Below are positions 1 through 9,341 of a DNA stretch of 64,000 nucleotides, piece after piece; positions within the stretch are counted from its first letter, which is position 1; each line of letters starts with the position of its first letter. The notes beneath the pieces were generated by a model. It worked only from the letters and a program-made list of their open reading frames with translations, made no database searches and was not told the DNA's origin. The stretch covers positions 517,227 through 581,226 of the forward strand of contig NZ_CP101161.1 of NCBI RefSeq assembly GCF_024298865.1. Reading direction: 5' to 3'. Made by a program: the position numbers and the translations under genes. The stretch comes from Halorarius halobius (GTDB lineage Archaea > Halobacteriota > Halobacteria > Halobacteriales > Haloarculaceae).

Positions 1-11
1 TAGCGTCCGTC

Positions 12-800
12 TCAGGCCCTCTCGACCAGCCGGTCCGCCAGTGCGACGCTGACCGCCGCCAGCAGAGCGCCCGCGATGACGTCCATCGCCCAGTGGATGC
101 CGAGATACATCGTCGAGACGACGACTCCGGCGGCGAGCGGAACGGCGACGGCCGCCCACCGCGGGTAGCGCCGTCGGGTCCGCCACGCGAACGCCGCGGC
201 CGTGACCGACAGCGAGGTGTGGAGCGACGGGAAGGCGTTGGTGTTGGTGTTGACCTGGCTCGTGAGCAGTTGCGCCCGCGGGAACGCCTCGTACAGCAAC
301 GGTTCGACGGTCCCGGGGACGAGGTTCCGGGGGCCGTACGCGATGAACAGGAGGTAACAGACGAGGCCGAGCGTGTAGTTGGCGGCGTACGCGACGGCGA
401 CGCGCTTGAGCGTCGTCGCCTCCGGGAGCGTGAGGTAGGCGACGAACGGGAACGTGAGCAGGAAGACGTAGCCGACGAGGTACGCCGCGGCCAGAAGCGC
501 CGTGAGCCACGGCGTGGCAACCGACTGGAGCACGGCGACCGACCCGCCCTCGATGCGGTAGATGAGGCCGGTGACGTTCCAGCCGACGACCCACGACAAC
601 TCCGGAACGAGTTCCCGGACGACCCGGTTGACGCCGAGGACGACCCCGAGGCCCGCGAGATACGGTCCCACCTCGCGGAGGCGGGCGGCGAGCGAGCGGT
701 CGCCCCGGAGCCGAGTCGGTCCGACACACCACAGCCCTGCGGCGACGTGCAACAGGAGCACACAGCCCACGAGCGTGGCGACGGAGGCGAGAAGAAGCAT
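12..800 (-). CDS. PAP2-family (AUR1-like) membrane phosphatase
   Basis: The 262-residue polytopic membrane protein carries the late motifs of the PAP2/inositol phosphorylceramide synthase type. These are PSLHT at residues 191-195 (His194), and His236 with Asp240 in GIHWAMD. The Arg that classical PAP2 enzymes have six residues before the last His is Thr230 here, which I remember as usual for the AUR1-like branch. It probably removes or transfers a phosphate or phospho-headgroup on a lipid at the membrane. The start was set at the ATG whose first base is 800, two bases past the stop of the upstream binding-protein gene, so the two genes are almost certainly co-transcribed. Substrate unknown. 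Confidence 0.85.
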   Translation of the reverse strand: MLLLASVATLVGCVLLLHVAAGLWCVGPTRLRGDRSLAARLREVGPYLAGLGVVLGVNRVVRELVPELSWVVGWNVTGLIYRIEGGSVAVLQSVATPWLTALLAAAYLVGYVFLLTFPFVAYLTLPEATTLKRVAVAYAANYTLGLVCYLLFIAYGPRNLVPGTVEPLLYEAFPRAQLLTSQVNTNTNAFPSLHTSLSVTAAAFAWRTRRRYPRWAAVAVPLAAGVVVSTMYLGIHWAMDVIAGALLAAVSVALADRLVERA

Positions 801-802
801 CG

Positions 803-2599
803 CTACGGGACGACCAGTGCCCCGTCGTCGTACCGGTAGCCGGCCTCGCGGAACAGTTCGCGGGCGCGGTCGGCGTCGAGTCGCCCGGCCGAACCGGGGA
901 ACGGGAACGTGGGGTCGTCGCCGGTCCACACGAACTCGGGGGCGAGCGCGTCGTGGCGGGAAAGGGGGCTGACCGCCGGGACGGCGTAGCCGCCGAACAC
1001 GTCGCGGACGAGATGGCGCTTGTCGAGCAGGCGAGCGACCCCGCGGCGGAACCGGGGGCTGCTCAGTGCGCCCCGGCGGAGGTTGTAGCCGACGTGGTAG
1101 AACGAGCGCGGCTGGTCGACCAGCAGGTCGACGGCATCGGAGCGGCCGATGCGAGGAACGTCCGTGGGCGTCACGCTCGATGCGGTAGCGTCGGCCTCGC
1201 CGGCCCCGACCAACTCGACCGCGGCGCCGCTCGACGGGACGACCGTAAAGGCGAGCCCCGGGCCGTCGAAGCCGCCGGCGACCTCCTCGAAGTGGGTGGC
1301 GGAGGGGTCGTCGTCGAGGAAGTGGTCGGCGTTCCGTTCGAGCAGCAGCGACTCCGCCGGGCGGCGCCGTGCCACCCGGAGCGGGCCGCTCCCTACGGGG
1401 TCGGGGTTGCTCCAGACGAGCGCCTTCGTCACCGCGCCGCCCGTGTCGACGCCGGCGACGGTGGCCTGGTCGGCTTTCGTGCGCCAGACGTGCTCGGGCA
1501 GGACCGGCACCGTCAACGCGCGGGCCGCGACGGCCCGCGAACTCGGCACGAACGCCAGCCGCAGGGTGCGGTCGTCGAGGGCGGTCGCCTCGGCGACGAG
1601 CGACTCGCGACCGCGGAACCGGGGCGCAGGGACGGGGCTGTCGAGTCGGTCGAGCGAGGTGTCCGCGAGGAACCGGTAGGTGAACGCGGCGTCGCTCGCC
1701 GTCAGCCGGGTGCCGTCGTGCCACGCCAGCCCCTCGCGGAGCCTGACGGTCGCCACCGGCCCGTCGGCGGTCGGGGGGAGCGACCACGTCCACGACTCGG
1801 CGAGCCACGGGCGGACCCGGCTCCCCATCCACCGGCCGATGGAATCGTACAGCAGGCCGGTGACGGTGCCGTCCGCGCGGAACTCCGCGGCCAGCGGGTT
1901 GAGGTTCTCCGTGGGGCGGGCGTCGGCGAGCGTGACCCGCAGGGGGCCGGCCTCCAGGGGGTCGACGGCGTCGAGCCGGAGATAGCCGAGCGGCGAGTGG
2001 ACGGGCGCACGCTCCCAGCCGCGGTAGCGGTCCGCGCGGACGGCGTGGATGTCGTCGGGGCAGGCGACGACCGAGAACGGCTGGTCGCGGACGACCGCCT
2101 CCTGGACCGCGGTGAGCGTGCGGTCGCGTGCCGTGCCCGACTCGCGGCGCTGGCGTACCAGCAGTTCGTCGACGTCGAGGTCGGCGTAGCCGAAGGGGTT
2201 CTGCCAGCCCGGCTCCGCGGCGAACCGCGAGTGGAGCAGGCCGCGGAGGTAGTCGGGGTCGGTCCAGGCAGGGAAGCGGGCGACGTAGCAGTCGAACCGC
2301 TGGTTCACGAGCACGTCGCGCAACAGTGCCTCCGGCGCGACGGGCGTGAGCGTCGCGTCGACGCCGACCGCGTCGAGGTGGTCGACGAGCGAGCGGGCGA
2401 TGCGCAACGCCCACGGGTCGGCGTCTGCGGGGGGCGCTTTCACCGTCAGCGACAGCTGTGTGGGCTCTTGCCGGGAGACGAGCGAGCGCATCTCGCGACT
2501 ACAGCCGGCGGTGGCGGCGACGGCTCCCGAGCCGGCGGCCGCGAGCAGTCGCCGGCGGCTCGGGCCGGCACGACCCCCCGGAGCGTCGTCGTGTACCAT
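803..2599 (-). CDS. ABC transporter substrate-binding lipoprotein (SBP_bac_5 type)
   Basis: This 598-residue protein belongs to the dipeptide/oligopeptide-binding family 5. The N-terminus has a twin-arginine signal (SRRRLL) and a lipobox ending in TAGC, so it is likely exported folded and anchored by lipid. Family-like stretches include ENLNPLAAEF, LREGLAWHDGTRLTASDAAFTYRF and a late FRRGVARLLDKRHLVRDV-type region. I chose the ATG at 2599 because it sits just before the Tat motif; a longer reading upstream has no signal-like content. No permease or ATPase gene lies nearby, so its transporter is elsewhere or it acts as a sensor. It ends two bases before the PAP2 gene. Confidence 0.88.
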   Translation of the reverse strand: MVHDDAPGGRAGPSRRRLLAAAGSGAVAATAGCSREMRSLVSRQEPTQLSLTVKAPPADADPWALRIARSLVDHLDAVGVDATLTPVAPEALLRDVLVNQRFDCYVARFPAWTDPDYLRGLLHSRFAAEPGWQNPFGYADLDVDELLVRQRRESGTARDRTLTAVQEAVVRDQPFSVVACPDDIHAVRADRYRGWERAPVHSPLGYLRLDAVDPLEAGPLRVTLADARPTENLNPLAAEFRADGTVTGLLYDSIGRWMGSRVRPWLAESWTWSLPPTADGPVATVRLREGLAWHDGTRLTASDAAFTYRFLADTSLDRLDSPVPAPRFRGRESLVAEATALDDRTLRLAFVPSSRAVAARALTVPVLPEHVWRTKADQATVAGVDTGGAVTKALVWSNPDPVGSGPLRVARRRPAESLLLERNADHFLDDDPSATHFEEVAGGFDGPGLAFTVVPSSGAAVELVGAGEADATASSVTPTDVPRIGRSDAVDLLVDQPRSFYHVGYNLRRGALSSPRFRRGVARLLDKRHLVRDVFGGYAVPAVSPLSRHDALAPEFVWTGDDPTFPFPGSAGRLDADRARELFREAGYRYDDGALVVP

Positions 2600-2719
2600 G
2601 AGTGGCGGGCGCGAGCGGCCGCGCGACCGCTCGTCGCGTCTCCCCCCTTGGCGGCTCACCCGTGGTTATTACACACACCTTACCCCCCTCGTCGCCGCGT
2701 TCGCCCGGCTTACCGGGCG

Positions 2720-3895
2720 TCAGCCGACCAGCGCCCACGCGAGCGCGGCGACCCAGACGCCCGCGCCGGCCAGCGAGCGACGGGAGCGGCCGGGCGCGCC
2801 CGCGGCGAGCAGGCCGACGCCGACGACCAGCGCGACCCGGTGGCCGACGACGGCAAGCGGGAGCCGCGTGACGCCGAGTAGCGCGTAGTCGAGGCAGAAC
2901 CCGACGCCGAGCGTGGCCGCCGCGACGGCGAACGCCTCGCCCGGGCGACGGTGACGGCCGAGTCGGGCCGCGACGAGCGGCACGCCGACGGCGAGCGCGA
3001 GATACCCAGGAGCCGCGACGAGTTTCGGCGCTAGCGCCAGCGTCGTCTCGCCCGCGACCGCGAGCGCCCTGACGCCGACCGGGGCCGCCAGCAACGCCGC
3101 CGCCAGCGGGCCGTGTCTGGTGCCCGCGGCGACGGCCGAGCGGAACGCGGCGACGGCATCGCGGCGACGGGCGACGAGCGCCCCCGCGACCAGCAGGCCG
3201 CCCACCGGGTCGACGACGGTGACCCAGCCGTCGGCGTCGAGCGCGCCGCCGTTACCGACCCGAACCCGGTGGACGGTATCGACCGCGCCGGTGCCGTAAA
3301 ACTCGTGTTCGACCGCGTAGCGGGCGTCGGCGACGCTCCCGACTGTGTGACGGAGCCGGAACCAGTCCCAGTGCTCGCCGTGGGCCTGCACCGCAGTCCA
3401 CGCGCTCTCGCCGGTGCCGACCTGGTAGAGGCGGACGTGGAGCCGCGCCCCGAGATACGTGCCGTCGTGGAGCTGTCGCGTCTCCGTCACCCACCGGCCG
3501 CCGTCGACGGTCTCGACGTAGCTGTACCGGGTCGCGCCGGTGGTTGCCGTCCACGCCCCGCCCGCGCCCCTGACCTCCCGGGTCTCGCCGCCGTGCTCGA
3601 CGGTCCAGCGGTCGCTCTCGTCCGCGACGAGCACGAGCGCGACCGTCTCGGCGTCCGCCTCGACGAGCAGGTTCACCGGGAGTGTCGCCGTCCCGAACGC
3701 GCGGGCGCGACTCGTGTACGGCCAGAGCTGGCCGTCGTGCCCCTCGACGCCGACCAGCGCCACCTCGCCCGCGGCCGCGGGGTCCGCGTGGTCGCCTGCC
3801 GCACCGGGAGCGACGGCCGCGAGCGACGCGGCGACGAGCACCGCCAGTAGGAGCGCGCTTCCGAGCGCCCGCCGTCGACCTCCCGCCTGGCGCAT
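2720..3895 (-). CDS. Exported multi-pass membrane protein of unknown function
   Basis: The 391-residue protein starts with a Sec-type signal (hydrophobic residues about 10-30, Ala-rich cleavage region). A soluble extracytoplasmic part follows to about residue 235, with several Trp/Tyr-rich beta-like segments. The C-terminal third is five or six hydrophobic helices. I do not recognise a named family. It is divergent from the arylsulfotransferase-like gene, with a 156-base shared upstream region. Ala/Gly/Val-rich composition is typical of haloarchaeal membrane proteins. Confidence 0.7.
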   Translation of the reverse strand: MRQAGGRRRALGSALLLAVLVAASLAAVAPGAAGDHADPAAAGEVALVGVEGHDGQLWPYTSRARAFGTATLPVNLLVEADAETVALVLVADESDRWTVEHGGETREVRGAGGAWTATTGATRYSYVETVDGGRWVTETRQLHDGTYLGARLHVRLYQVGTGESAWTAVQAHGEHWDWFRLRHTVGSVADARYAVEHEFYGTGAVDTVHRVRVGNGGALDADGWVTVVDPVGGLLVAGALVARRRDAVAAFRSAVAAGTRHGPLAAALLAAPVGVRALAVAGETTLALAPKLVAAPGYLALAVGVPLVAARLGRHRRPGEAFAVAAATLGVGFCLDYALLGVTRLPLAVVGHRVALVVGVGLLAAGAPGRSRRSLAGAGVWVAALAWALVG

Positions 3896-4051
3896 CGCCC
3901 CGACGTAACGGCCGGTTGTATTTGAGTATGCCGGCGTTTGGTCGGGAGAGCGGCCGGAAGAAGCCCTCTAGTTGTCGAAATTACCACATCCGGAACGACT
4001 CGGAGTAACCACCGTCTAGCCAAGACGACCGACTCCGAAGGCCGGCGGGTG

Positions 4052-5416
4052 ATGCGACGCACGCGCGCTGGACGGCTCCTCGCGCTGTTCGTCGTCCTCG
4101 CCGCGAGTGCCGTACTGGCACAGGGGTATCTCGCGGCCAGCACCGACGCAGGCGTCCACCGCGTCGGACAGTCGGTCGCACCGCCGCGGGCGGGGACGAC
4201 CGTGGTGGCGACGGACTCGAACGCGTGGCTCGGCCGCGGGAGCGAGGGGCCACGCGCGCGAGCGGAACTGTTCGCCGTCGGCCCCTCGGGCCGCGTCGTC
4301 TACTACGACGACTCGCACACGCGCTACTGGGACGTCGACCCCGTTCCCGGGACCGCGGCGACCGTCGAGTACGTGTACGCCGACCACCTCACGCCCGAGC
4401 AGTGCGGCGGCGAGTCGGTCTGCACCCGCAACGGCATCGAGCGGGTGAACCTCACCACCGGCCGCGTCCGACCGGTGTTCAGCCGCGTCACCGCCGGGAA
4501 GCACTCGACGCGGTGGCACGACGCCGACCGACTGGACGCGGACCACCTCGCTGTCGCCGACATCGCGGCCGACCGCGTGTTCGTCGTGAACACCACGTCG
4601 GGCATCGTGACGTGGGCCTGGAGCGCACAGGCGGCCTTCGCCGTGAACGGAAGCGGCGGCCCCTACCCGGGCGACTGGACCCATCTCAACGACGTGGAAC
4701 CCCTCGACGACGGCCGCATCCAGGTCAGCCTGCGGAACCACGACCAGGTGGTGTATCTCGACCGCGACACGGGGCTGGTCGAGAACTGGACGCTCGGCGC
4801 CGACGGCGACCACCGGACGCTGTACGAGCAGCACAACCCCGATTTCATCCCCCGCAAGCAGGGCGGCCCCGCCGTGGTGGTCGCGGACAGCGAGAACAAC
4901 CGGGTCGTCGAGTACCAGCGGGTCGCGGACAGTTGGGAGCGGAGTTGGGCGTGGCGCGACGCTCGCCTCCGGTGGCCCCGCGACGCCGACCGCCTGCCGG
5001 ACGGCCACACCCTCGTCACCGACTCGAACGGCGACCGGGTCGTCGAGGTGAACGAGCGGGGGGAGGTCGTCTGGACGCTCCCGGTGGCGTTCCCCTACGA
5101 AGCCGAACGGCTCGGAACCGGCGACGAGTCGACGGGCGGGCCGAGCGCGCGGGCGGCGAACCTGACCGGGGGACTCGCCAGTGACGGGGGGAGCGCGGCG
5201 GAGTCGCCCGACGGGCCGCTCGACCGTCTCGCGGGGCTCACCCGCGGCCCGACGGTGAACGCGGTGCTGTACGTCCTGCCCGCGTGGATGGACCGGCTAC
5301 ATCTGGCGGCGCTTCTCGTGCTCGCGGCGACGCTGGTCGTCTGGGCGGGCGCAGAGGCGTACCGGTCGCCGTGGACCGCCACCGTTCGGTGGCCGGTCGA
5401 GTTCCGGCGACGCTGA
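4052..5416 (+). CDS. Arylsulfotransferase (ASST)-like exported protein
   Basis: The 454-residue protein has an N-terminal membrane segment, a beta-propeller-like body and a C-terminal membrane segment around residues 410-435. Signature stretches are DWTHLNDVEPL and a series of HDADRL / DRLPDGHTLVTDSNGDRVVEV repeats, typical of the haloarchaeal ASST-like family. Known ASSTs move sulfate between phenols, but many archaeal members may only be structural propellers. An in-frame reading begins at 3938, but the ATG at 4052 directly precedes the Arg-rich start of the signal segment and is preferred. The gene lies 97 bases upstream of a GT39-like gene on the same strand, so the pair may act in surface modification. 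Confidence 0.75.
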   Translation: MRRTRAGRLLALFVVLAASAVLAQGYLAASTDAGVHRVGQSVAPPRAGTTVVATDSNAWLGRGSEGPRARAELFAVGPSGRVVYYDDSHTRYWDVDPVPGTAATVEYVYADHLTPEQCGGESVCTRNGIERVNLTTGRVRPVFSRVTAGKHSTRWHDADRLDADHLAVADIAADRVFVVNTTSGIVTWAWSAQAAFAVNGSGGPYPGDWTHLNDVEPLDDGRIQVSLRNHDQVVYLDRDTGLVENWTLGADGDHRTLYEQHNPDFIPRKQGGPAVVVADSENNRVVEYQRVADSWERSWAWRDARLRWPRDADRLPDGHTLVTDSNGDRVVEVNERGEVVWTLPVAFPYEAERLGTGDESTGGPSARAANLTGGLASDGGSAAESPDGPLDRLAGLTRGPTVNAVLYVLPAWMDRLHLAALLVLAATLVVWAGAEAYRSPWTATVRWPVEFRRR

Positions 5417-5513
5417 CGCCGGGGCGTCGCCACCGGGCCAAATCCGGGCTTACCGCCGCGTACCGCCTCTGTAACAAAGCGGTCGCCCGGCCGGTGTGCC
5501 ACACCACGACCAC

Positions 5514-7196
5514 ATGGTGCGACTGATACGGCGGTGGCGACGGCTGGCGGCCCGGGTGGAACTGCTGTCGCTGGCCGACCGGTTCTGGCTGACGCTGGCG
5601 GTGGCGACGGGTCTGCTCGTCCACCTCGTCTACCTGCGGGCTCACGCGTATCCCGCCTACGGCGCGGGGCTGTACCTCGCCATCGCGGAGACCATCGCCG
5701 CCCACGGCTACGCGCTCCCGGCGACCGTCGACGGCTACACCGCGGGTGGGGTCCCGCTGGCGTACCCCCCGTTCGCGTTCTACCTCGCGGCCGCCGCCCG
5801 CGACGTGACCGGCCTCGGCGCGTTCGCGTACAGTCGGCTGGTGCCCGGTCTGCTGGTGACGGCCGCGCTGGTGCCGTACTACTACGTCGCCCGCGAACTG
5901 CTGGCCGCACCGCGACGGGCGGGCGTGGCGACCCTTCTCTTTGCGGGGACGCCCGCGGTGCTCCAGTGGCATCTCTCGGCGGGCGGCATCGTGCGGACGG
6001 TCGGCCTGCTGGTGGCACTGGTGGCCTGTTACGCCGGCGTACGGCTGTTCCGCGACGGTGGCCGCCGGTGGCTCGTCGCCGCGACGGCGCTGTTCGGGCT
6101 GGCCGTGCTCACCCATCCCGTCTACGCGGCGTTCGTCGCCGCGAGCTATCTCGTCTTCTTCGCCGGGCTGTCGCGGACGCCGCGCGGCCTCGCCCGCGGC
6201 GCCGTCGTCGCCGCCGGCGGCCTCGCGCTGGCGGCGCCGTGGTGGCTCCAGGTCGCCGCGACACACGGCCCGGGCGTGTTCACCGCCGCCGCGGGCACCC
6301 ACGGCGGCCTGGGCGGCGGCCCCGCCCGCCTGCTCACGGAGTTCGTCTACCCGGTCGATTTCGACGCCGGAGCGCCGGCGTTCCTCGCCGCGTACGCCGG
6401 CGCGGGCTACGCGCTGTGGCGACGCCGCGTGCTCCTGCCGGCGTGGCTGGTCGCCGCCGGGTTCGTCGTCGGCAAACCCCGCTTTCTGTTCGTCGCGGGG
6501 TCGATGCTGACCGCCGTCCTGCTGTTCGAGGTGGGCGTGCCGTTCGTCCGGCGGCACACGTCCCGTCGCATCCGGCCGAGGGCGGCCGACCTCGCGGCCG
6601 TCGCACTGGTCGTGCTCGCCGCCGTGGGGACCGGCACGGCGTTCGCGGCCGGCGCGGTCGACACCCACGACGGCCACCGCTCGCAACCGGCGTTCGTCGA
6701 CTGGGCCGACCACGAGGCGATGACGTGGGTCGGCACCCAGACGCCCCCGTCGACGCGGTTCGTCGTGCTCGGTGACGCCGCGGAGTGGTTTCCGCTGGCG
6801 GCCGACCGCACCATCCTCGTCGGCCCCTGGGGCGTCGAGTGGACGACGCCCGACCGCTACCAGCGACAGCTCGACCGCTACACGGCGCTGTCGGACTGCG
6901 ACCGGGCGAGTTGTATCACGGCCCACCTGCGGGCGCTGGATGTCGCCCCCGAGTACGTCTACGTTCCGAAGGCCACGTACACCGTCCGTGGCGTCCCACA
7001 CCGCCAGTCGGCGGTGATGGGCCGCTCGCTCGCCCGCTCGGACCGCTACCGCGTCGTCTACGAGAACGCGGGCGTCCTCGTCGCGCGGGTGACGCCCGTC
7101 AGGTCGCGGTGCCACCCGGACGCGTCCGCGGGCGCCTGTCGGAGCACGCGGACGAGTTCCGGGCGACCCCCGACAAAAATTCCGGTGGTCGTCTGA
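5514..7196 (+). CDS. GT39-like polytopic membrane glycosyltransferase (probable)
   Basis: The 560-residue protein has about ten membrane helices in residues 20-390 and a soluble C-terminal part with DHEAMTWVGTQTPPSTRFVVLGD. That layout matches the GT39/ArnT-like lipid-linked sugar transferases of haloarchaea. The first extracytoplasmic loop usually holds an acidic DE or DD pair; here the matching region reads YPAYGAGLYLAIAE, so the catalytic acid is not obvious. ATG at 5514 was preferred over an in-frame GTG at 5496. It may be an inactive or divergent member. Sugar donor and acceptor cannot be told from sequence. Confidence 0.6.
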   Translation: MVRLIRRWRRLAARVELLSLADRFWLTLAVATGLLVHLVYLRAHAYPAYGAGLYLAIAETIAAHGYALPATVDGYTAGGVPLAYPPFAFYLAAAARDVTGLGAFAYSRLVPGLLVTAALVPYYYVARELLAAPRRAGVATLLFAGTPAVLQWHLSAGGIVRTVGLLVALVACYAGVRLFRDGGRRWLVAATALFGLAVLTHPVYAAFVAASYLVFFAGLSRTPRGLARGAVVAAGGLALAAPWWLQVAATHGPGVFTAAAGTHGGLGGGPARLLTEFVYPVDFDAGAPAFLAAYAGAGYALWRRRVLLPAWLVAAGFVVGKPRFLFVAGSMLTAVLLFEVGVPFVRRHTSRRIRPRAADLAAVALVVLAAVGTGTAFAAGAVDTHDGHRSQPAFVDWADHEAMTWVGTQTPPSTRFVVLGDAAEWFPLAADRTILVGPWGVEWTTPDRYQRQLDRYTALSDCDRASCITAHLRALDVAPEYVYVPKATYTVRGVPHRQSAVMGRSLARSDRYRVVYENAGVLVARVTPVRSRCHPDASAGACRSTRTSSGRPPTKIPVVV

Positions 7197-7291
7197 CGCC
7201 CGGGACCATTTCGGACCGTTGGTTGCCGGCTGTCGGGAGGATTCGGTAGCGGCCGGTAGCTCGCGGAACGGGCGGGCGAGAGACACCAACG

Positions 7292-7298
7292 TTTATGA
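7292..7298 (+). promoter_or_regulatory. TATA box for the small gene at 7323
   Basis: The sequence TTTATGA lies 25-31 bases before an ATG. This spacing predicts a leaderless transcript and is the main support for the short gene that follows. Confidence 0.5.
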
Positions 7299-7322
7299 CA
7301 ATACCGTGCTATAGGTACACAC

Positions 7323-7475
7323 ATGAGTTATCGCAAGCGACCAACTGGAGACTCTCGTGCGGGGCCCCGTACGACCGTTGCCGAGTACCTGCGGACGGCC
7401 GTCGGTCGCCTGCGACGCCACTACCGGACCTGGGCCGGCCGGTACGTGGAGATGCGGCTCGACGCCGGCCGCTAA
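7323..7475 (+). CDS. Small basic protein, 50 residues, unknown
   Basis: This short reading frame encodes an Arg-rich protein that begins MSYRKRPTGDS and ends YVEMRLDAGR. Its high Arg content is unusual in this acidic proteome and suggests contact with nucleic acid or acidic partners. Support comes from a well-placed TATA box and a stop that overlaps the convergent stress-protein gene by four bases. No family recognised. It could still be a chance frame. Confidence 0.55.
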   Translation: MSYRKRPTGDSRAGPRTTVAEYLRTAVGRLRRHYRTWAGRYVEMRLDAGR

Positions 7476-7906
7476 TCGTCGAGTTTCACCGTCAACACCG
7501 GCACCGACGACTGCCGGACCACCTTCTCCGCGACGCTCCCGATGAGGTAGTGGTCCAGCCCCGTCCGCCCGTGGGTCCCCATCACGACCACGTCGACCTC
7601 GGCCTCGTCGGCGTACTCCAGTATCGCCGCGTGAGGGACGCCCTCGCGGTGGACGCGCTCGACCGCCACCTCGTCCGGCAGAGCCGCGACGGCCGCCTCG
7701 GTCGCCTCCTCGGCGCGCTCCTGTTCGGCCTCGCTCCACGCCTCCGGGGCGATGCCGCCCGTCGGACTCTCGAAGCGGTTGCGCGTGTCAGCGACCGACA
7801 GCACGTGGACCGTCGCACCGTACGTCGCCGCGAGGTCGCCCGCGTGCTCGACGGCGCTGGTCGTCCCCTCGCTCCCGTCGGTGGGAAGCAGGATGTCGTC
7901 GTACAC
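7472..7906 (-). CDS. Universal stress protein, UspA family
   Basis: The 144-residue single-domain protein begins MYDDILLPTDGSEG and carries the ATP-binding signature GTHGRTGLDHYLIGSVAEKV near the C-terminus (G-x2-G-x9-G-S). Length and motif order fit the ATP-binding class of Usp proteins, which are cytoplasmic. Exact role unknown. It follows the TauE/SafE gene on the same strand with a 40-base gap, so both may be read from one transcript. Confidence 0.95.
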   Translation of the reverse strand: MYDDILLPTDGSEGTTSAVEHAGDLAATYGATVHVLSVADTRNRFESPTGGIAPEAWSEAEQERAEEATEAAVAALPDEVAVERVHREGVPHAAILEYADEAEVDVVVMGTHGRTGLDHYLIGSVAEKVVRQSSVPVLTVKLDD

Positions 7907-7946
7907 GCGAGGGCGTTGACGCCCGGCAGGGAAAACAGCGGTGGCC

Positions 7947-9059
7947 TCAGAGGACGCCGCCCGCGGCCATCAGGAACAGCGCGACCGAGATGATGCCGAA
8001 CAGGCCGCCGACGCCCTTCTTGATGGTCTCGGTCTCCAGCGCGTTCGAGACGTAGGGCGCTATCTGCCCGCCCGTCACCGTCGCGGGGACGGTGAACACG
8101 ACCATGTTCCACGGCGTCTCCGCCAGGTCGAGCACGTGCCCCCCGACGAGGCCCCCGCCGAACACGTGGACGACCGACGCCAGCACCGCCGTCATGGCGA
8201 CGACGATGTGGTTCGTGCCGATGGCGACCCGGACGGGCACCTTCGTCGAGAGCATCGAGACGATGCCGAGTTCGCCGACGCCAAAGCCCGCGAGCCCCTG
8301 GAACGTGCCGCCGACCGAGTAGTTGGCGAACCGCTTGAGGTAGCCGCCACGGGTGTACTTGTAGTCGTCGCCCTCGCGGTCGACGCGGGTGACGTTCCCG
8401 TCGGCGTCGGTCTCGACGCCCGCCGGCCCGAGTTTGTCGGCGTCGTCCGGCAGGTCGTCGGCGGTGCCGCCGTCCGCGACGGCCTCGGTGTCGCTTCCCG
8501 ACTCCCCGTGGCCCAGGTCAGTCGTGAGCAGGAGGTACGCCGCGGCCAGCAACGCGACGCCGAGCAGGCCGTGGAACACCACCTCGGGAATGACGAACGA
8601 CAACAGCGCGCCCGCGACGACGAACGGCACCGCGCCGCCGACGAGCGTCAGCGCCAGTCGCCGGTCGACCAGGCCGTACTGGATGAACGCCACTGCCGAA
8701 CTCGACAGGCCGAACGACTCGCTGATGAGCCCCACCTTCACGATGGTCTCGGGCGAGAGGGCGGTCTCGGTCCACGCCGACGGGTTGAGGCTCCCGCTGG
8801 TGATGATGGGGAAGATGAAGATGAGGAACGGGACGAACAGCGCCGACCCGCTGATGCCGACGGTGTTCACGATGGTCGCCCCGAGCAGGAAGAACGGAAG
8901 GAGCCACCAGTACTCCAGCCAGTAATCCATCCCACCCTGACTGCCGGTAGGGGCGAACAGGAACACGCCGGCGACGAACAGCACCGGCGCGGTGAACACG
9001 AACAGGTGCTGGTACTTCAGGAACGACTTCTGGACGCGGTCGGTCCGCGACGCCTCCAT
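7947..9059 (-). CDS. Sulfite exporter TauE/SafE family membrane protein
   Basis: The 370-residue protein has about eight membrane helices in two halves. The first half contains GATIVNTVGISGSALFVPF and the second GLAGFGVGELGIVSML, the paired Gly-rich repeats typical of TauE/SafE. The halves are joined by an acidic soluble linker (about residues 170-225), which is longer than in bacterial members. The family moves sulfite, sulfoacetate or other small anions out of cells. A sulfite-oxidase-like enzyme lies 10 kb away, but no direct link is shown. Start at the ATG MEASRTDRV. Confidence 0.9.
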   Translation of the reverse strand: MEASRTDRVQKSFLKYQHLFVFTAPVLFVAGVFLFAPTGSQGGMDYWLEYWWLLPFFLLGATIVNTVGISGSALFVPFLIFIFPIITSGSLNPSAWTETALSPETIVKVGLISESFGLSSSAVAFIQYGLVDRRLALTLVGGAVPFVVAGALLSFVIPEVVFHGLLGVALLAAAYLLLTTDLGHGESGSDTEAVADGGTADDLPDDADKLGPAGVETDADGNVTRVDREGDDYKYTRGGYLKRFANYSVGGTFQGLAGFGVGELGIVSMLSTKVPVRVAIGTNHIVVAMTAVLASVVHVFGGGLVGGHVLDLAETPWNMVVFTVPATVTGGQIAPYVSNALETETIKKGVGGLFGIISVALFLMAAGGVL

Positions 9060-9341
9060 CTAAGTCACCCCCCGGACGCGTCCCGCGAGGGGGTTGTCGA
9101 CCACCGTCCGGGACACGTGCCGGACCCCGTGGCGGCCGCTACACTCGGTTGGACTGAGAGCAAACGAATCCGTCACTGTTGGTGCCGCGGCGATAACCGA
9201 CTCGGTTCTAAAAGCCTTGTGTTCGCACGCCGCCGCTGCGGCGCGTTTTGCCACTTCTCGGGCGACGTACGCGAAGATACGGCCCGGCGACTGTCGCACC
9301 GTCACATCGCCGCCGCTCCGGGCCGCGTGCCGCCCGGGCCG

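Noticed and set aside
12..2414. Very long open frame of 800 codons across the first two genes
   Set aside because: Only the last third is protein-like (the PAP2 protein). The rest is Arg/Pro-rich and is an out-of-frame reading of the binding-protein gene, a GC-rich artefact.
9060..9305. 81-codon frame upstream of the TauE/SafE gene
   Set aside because: No promoter, no domain and an unlikely composition. The 282 bases here are better read as a long upstream region of the exporter gene.
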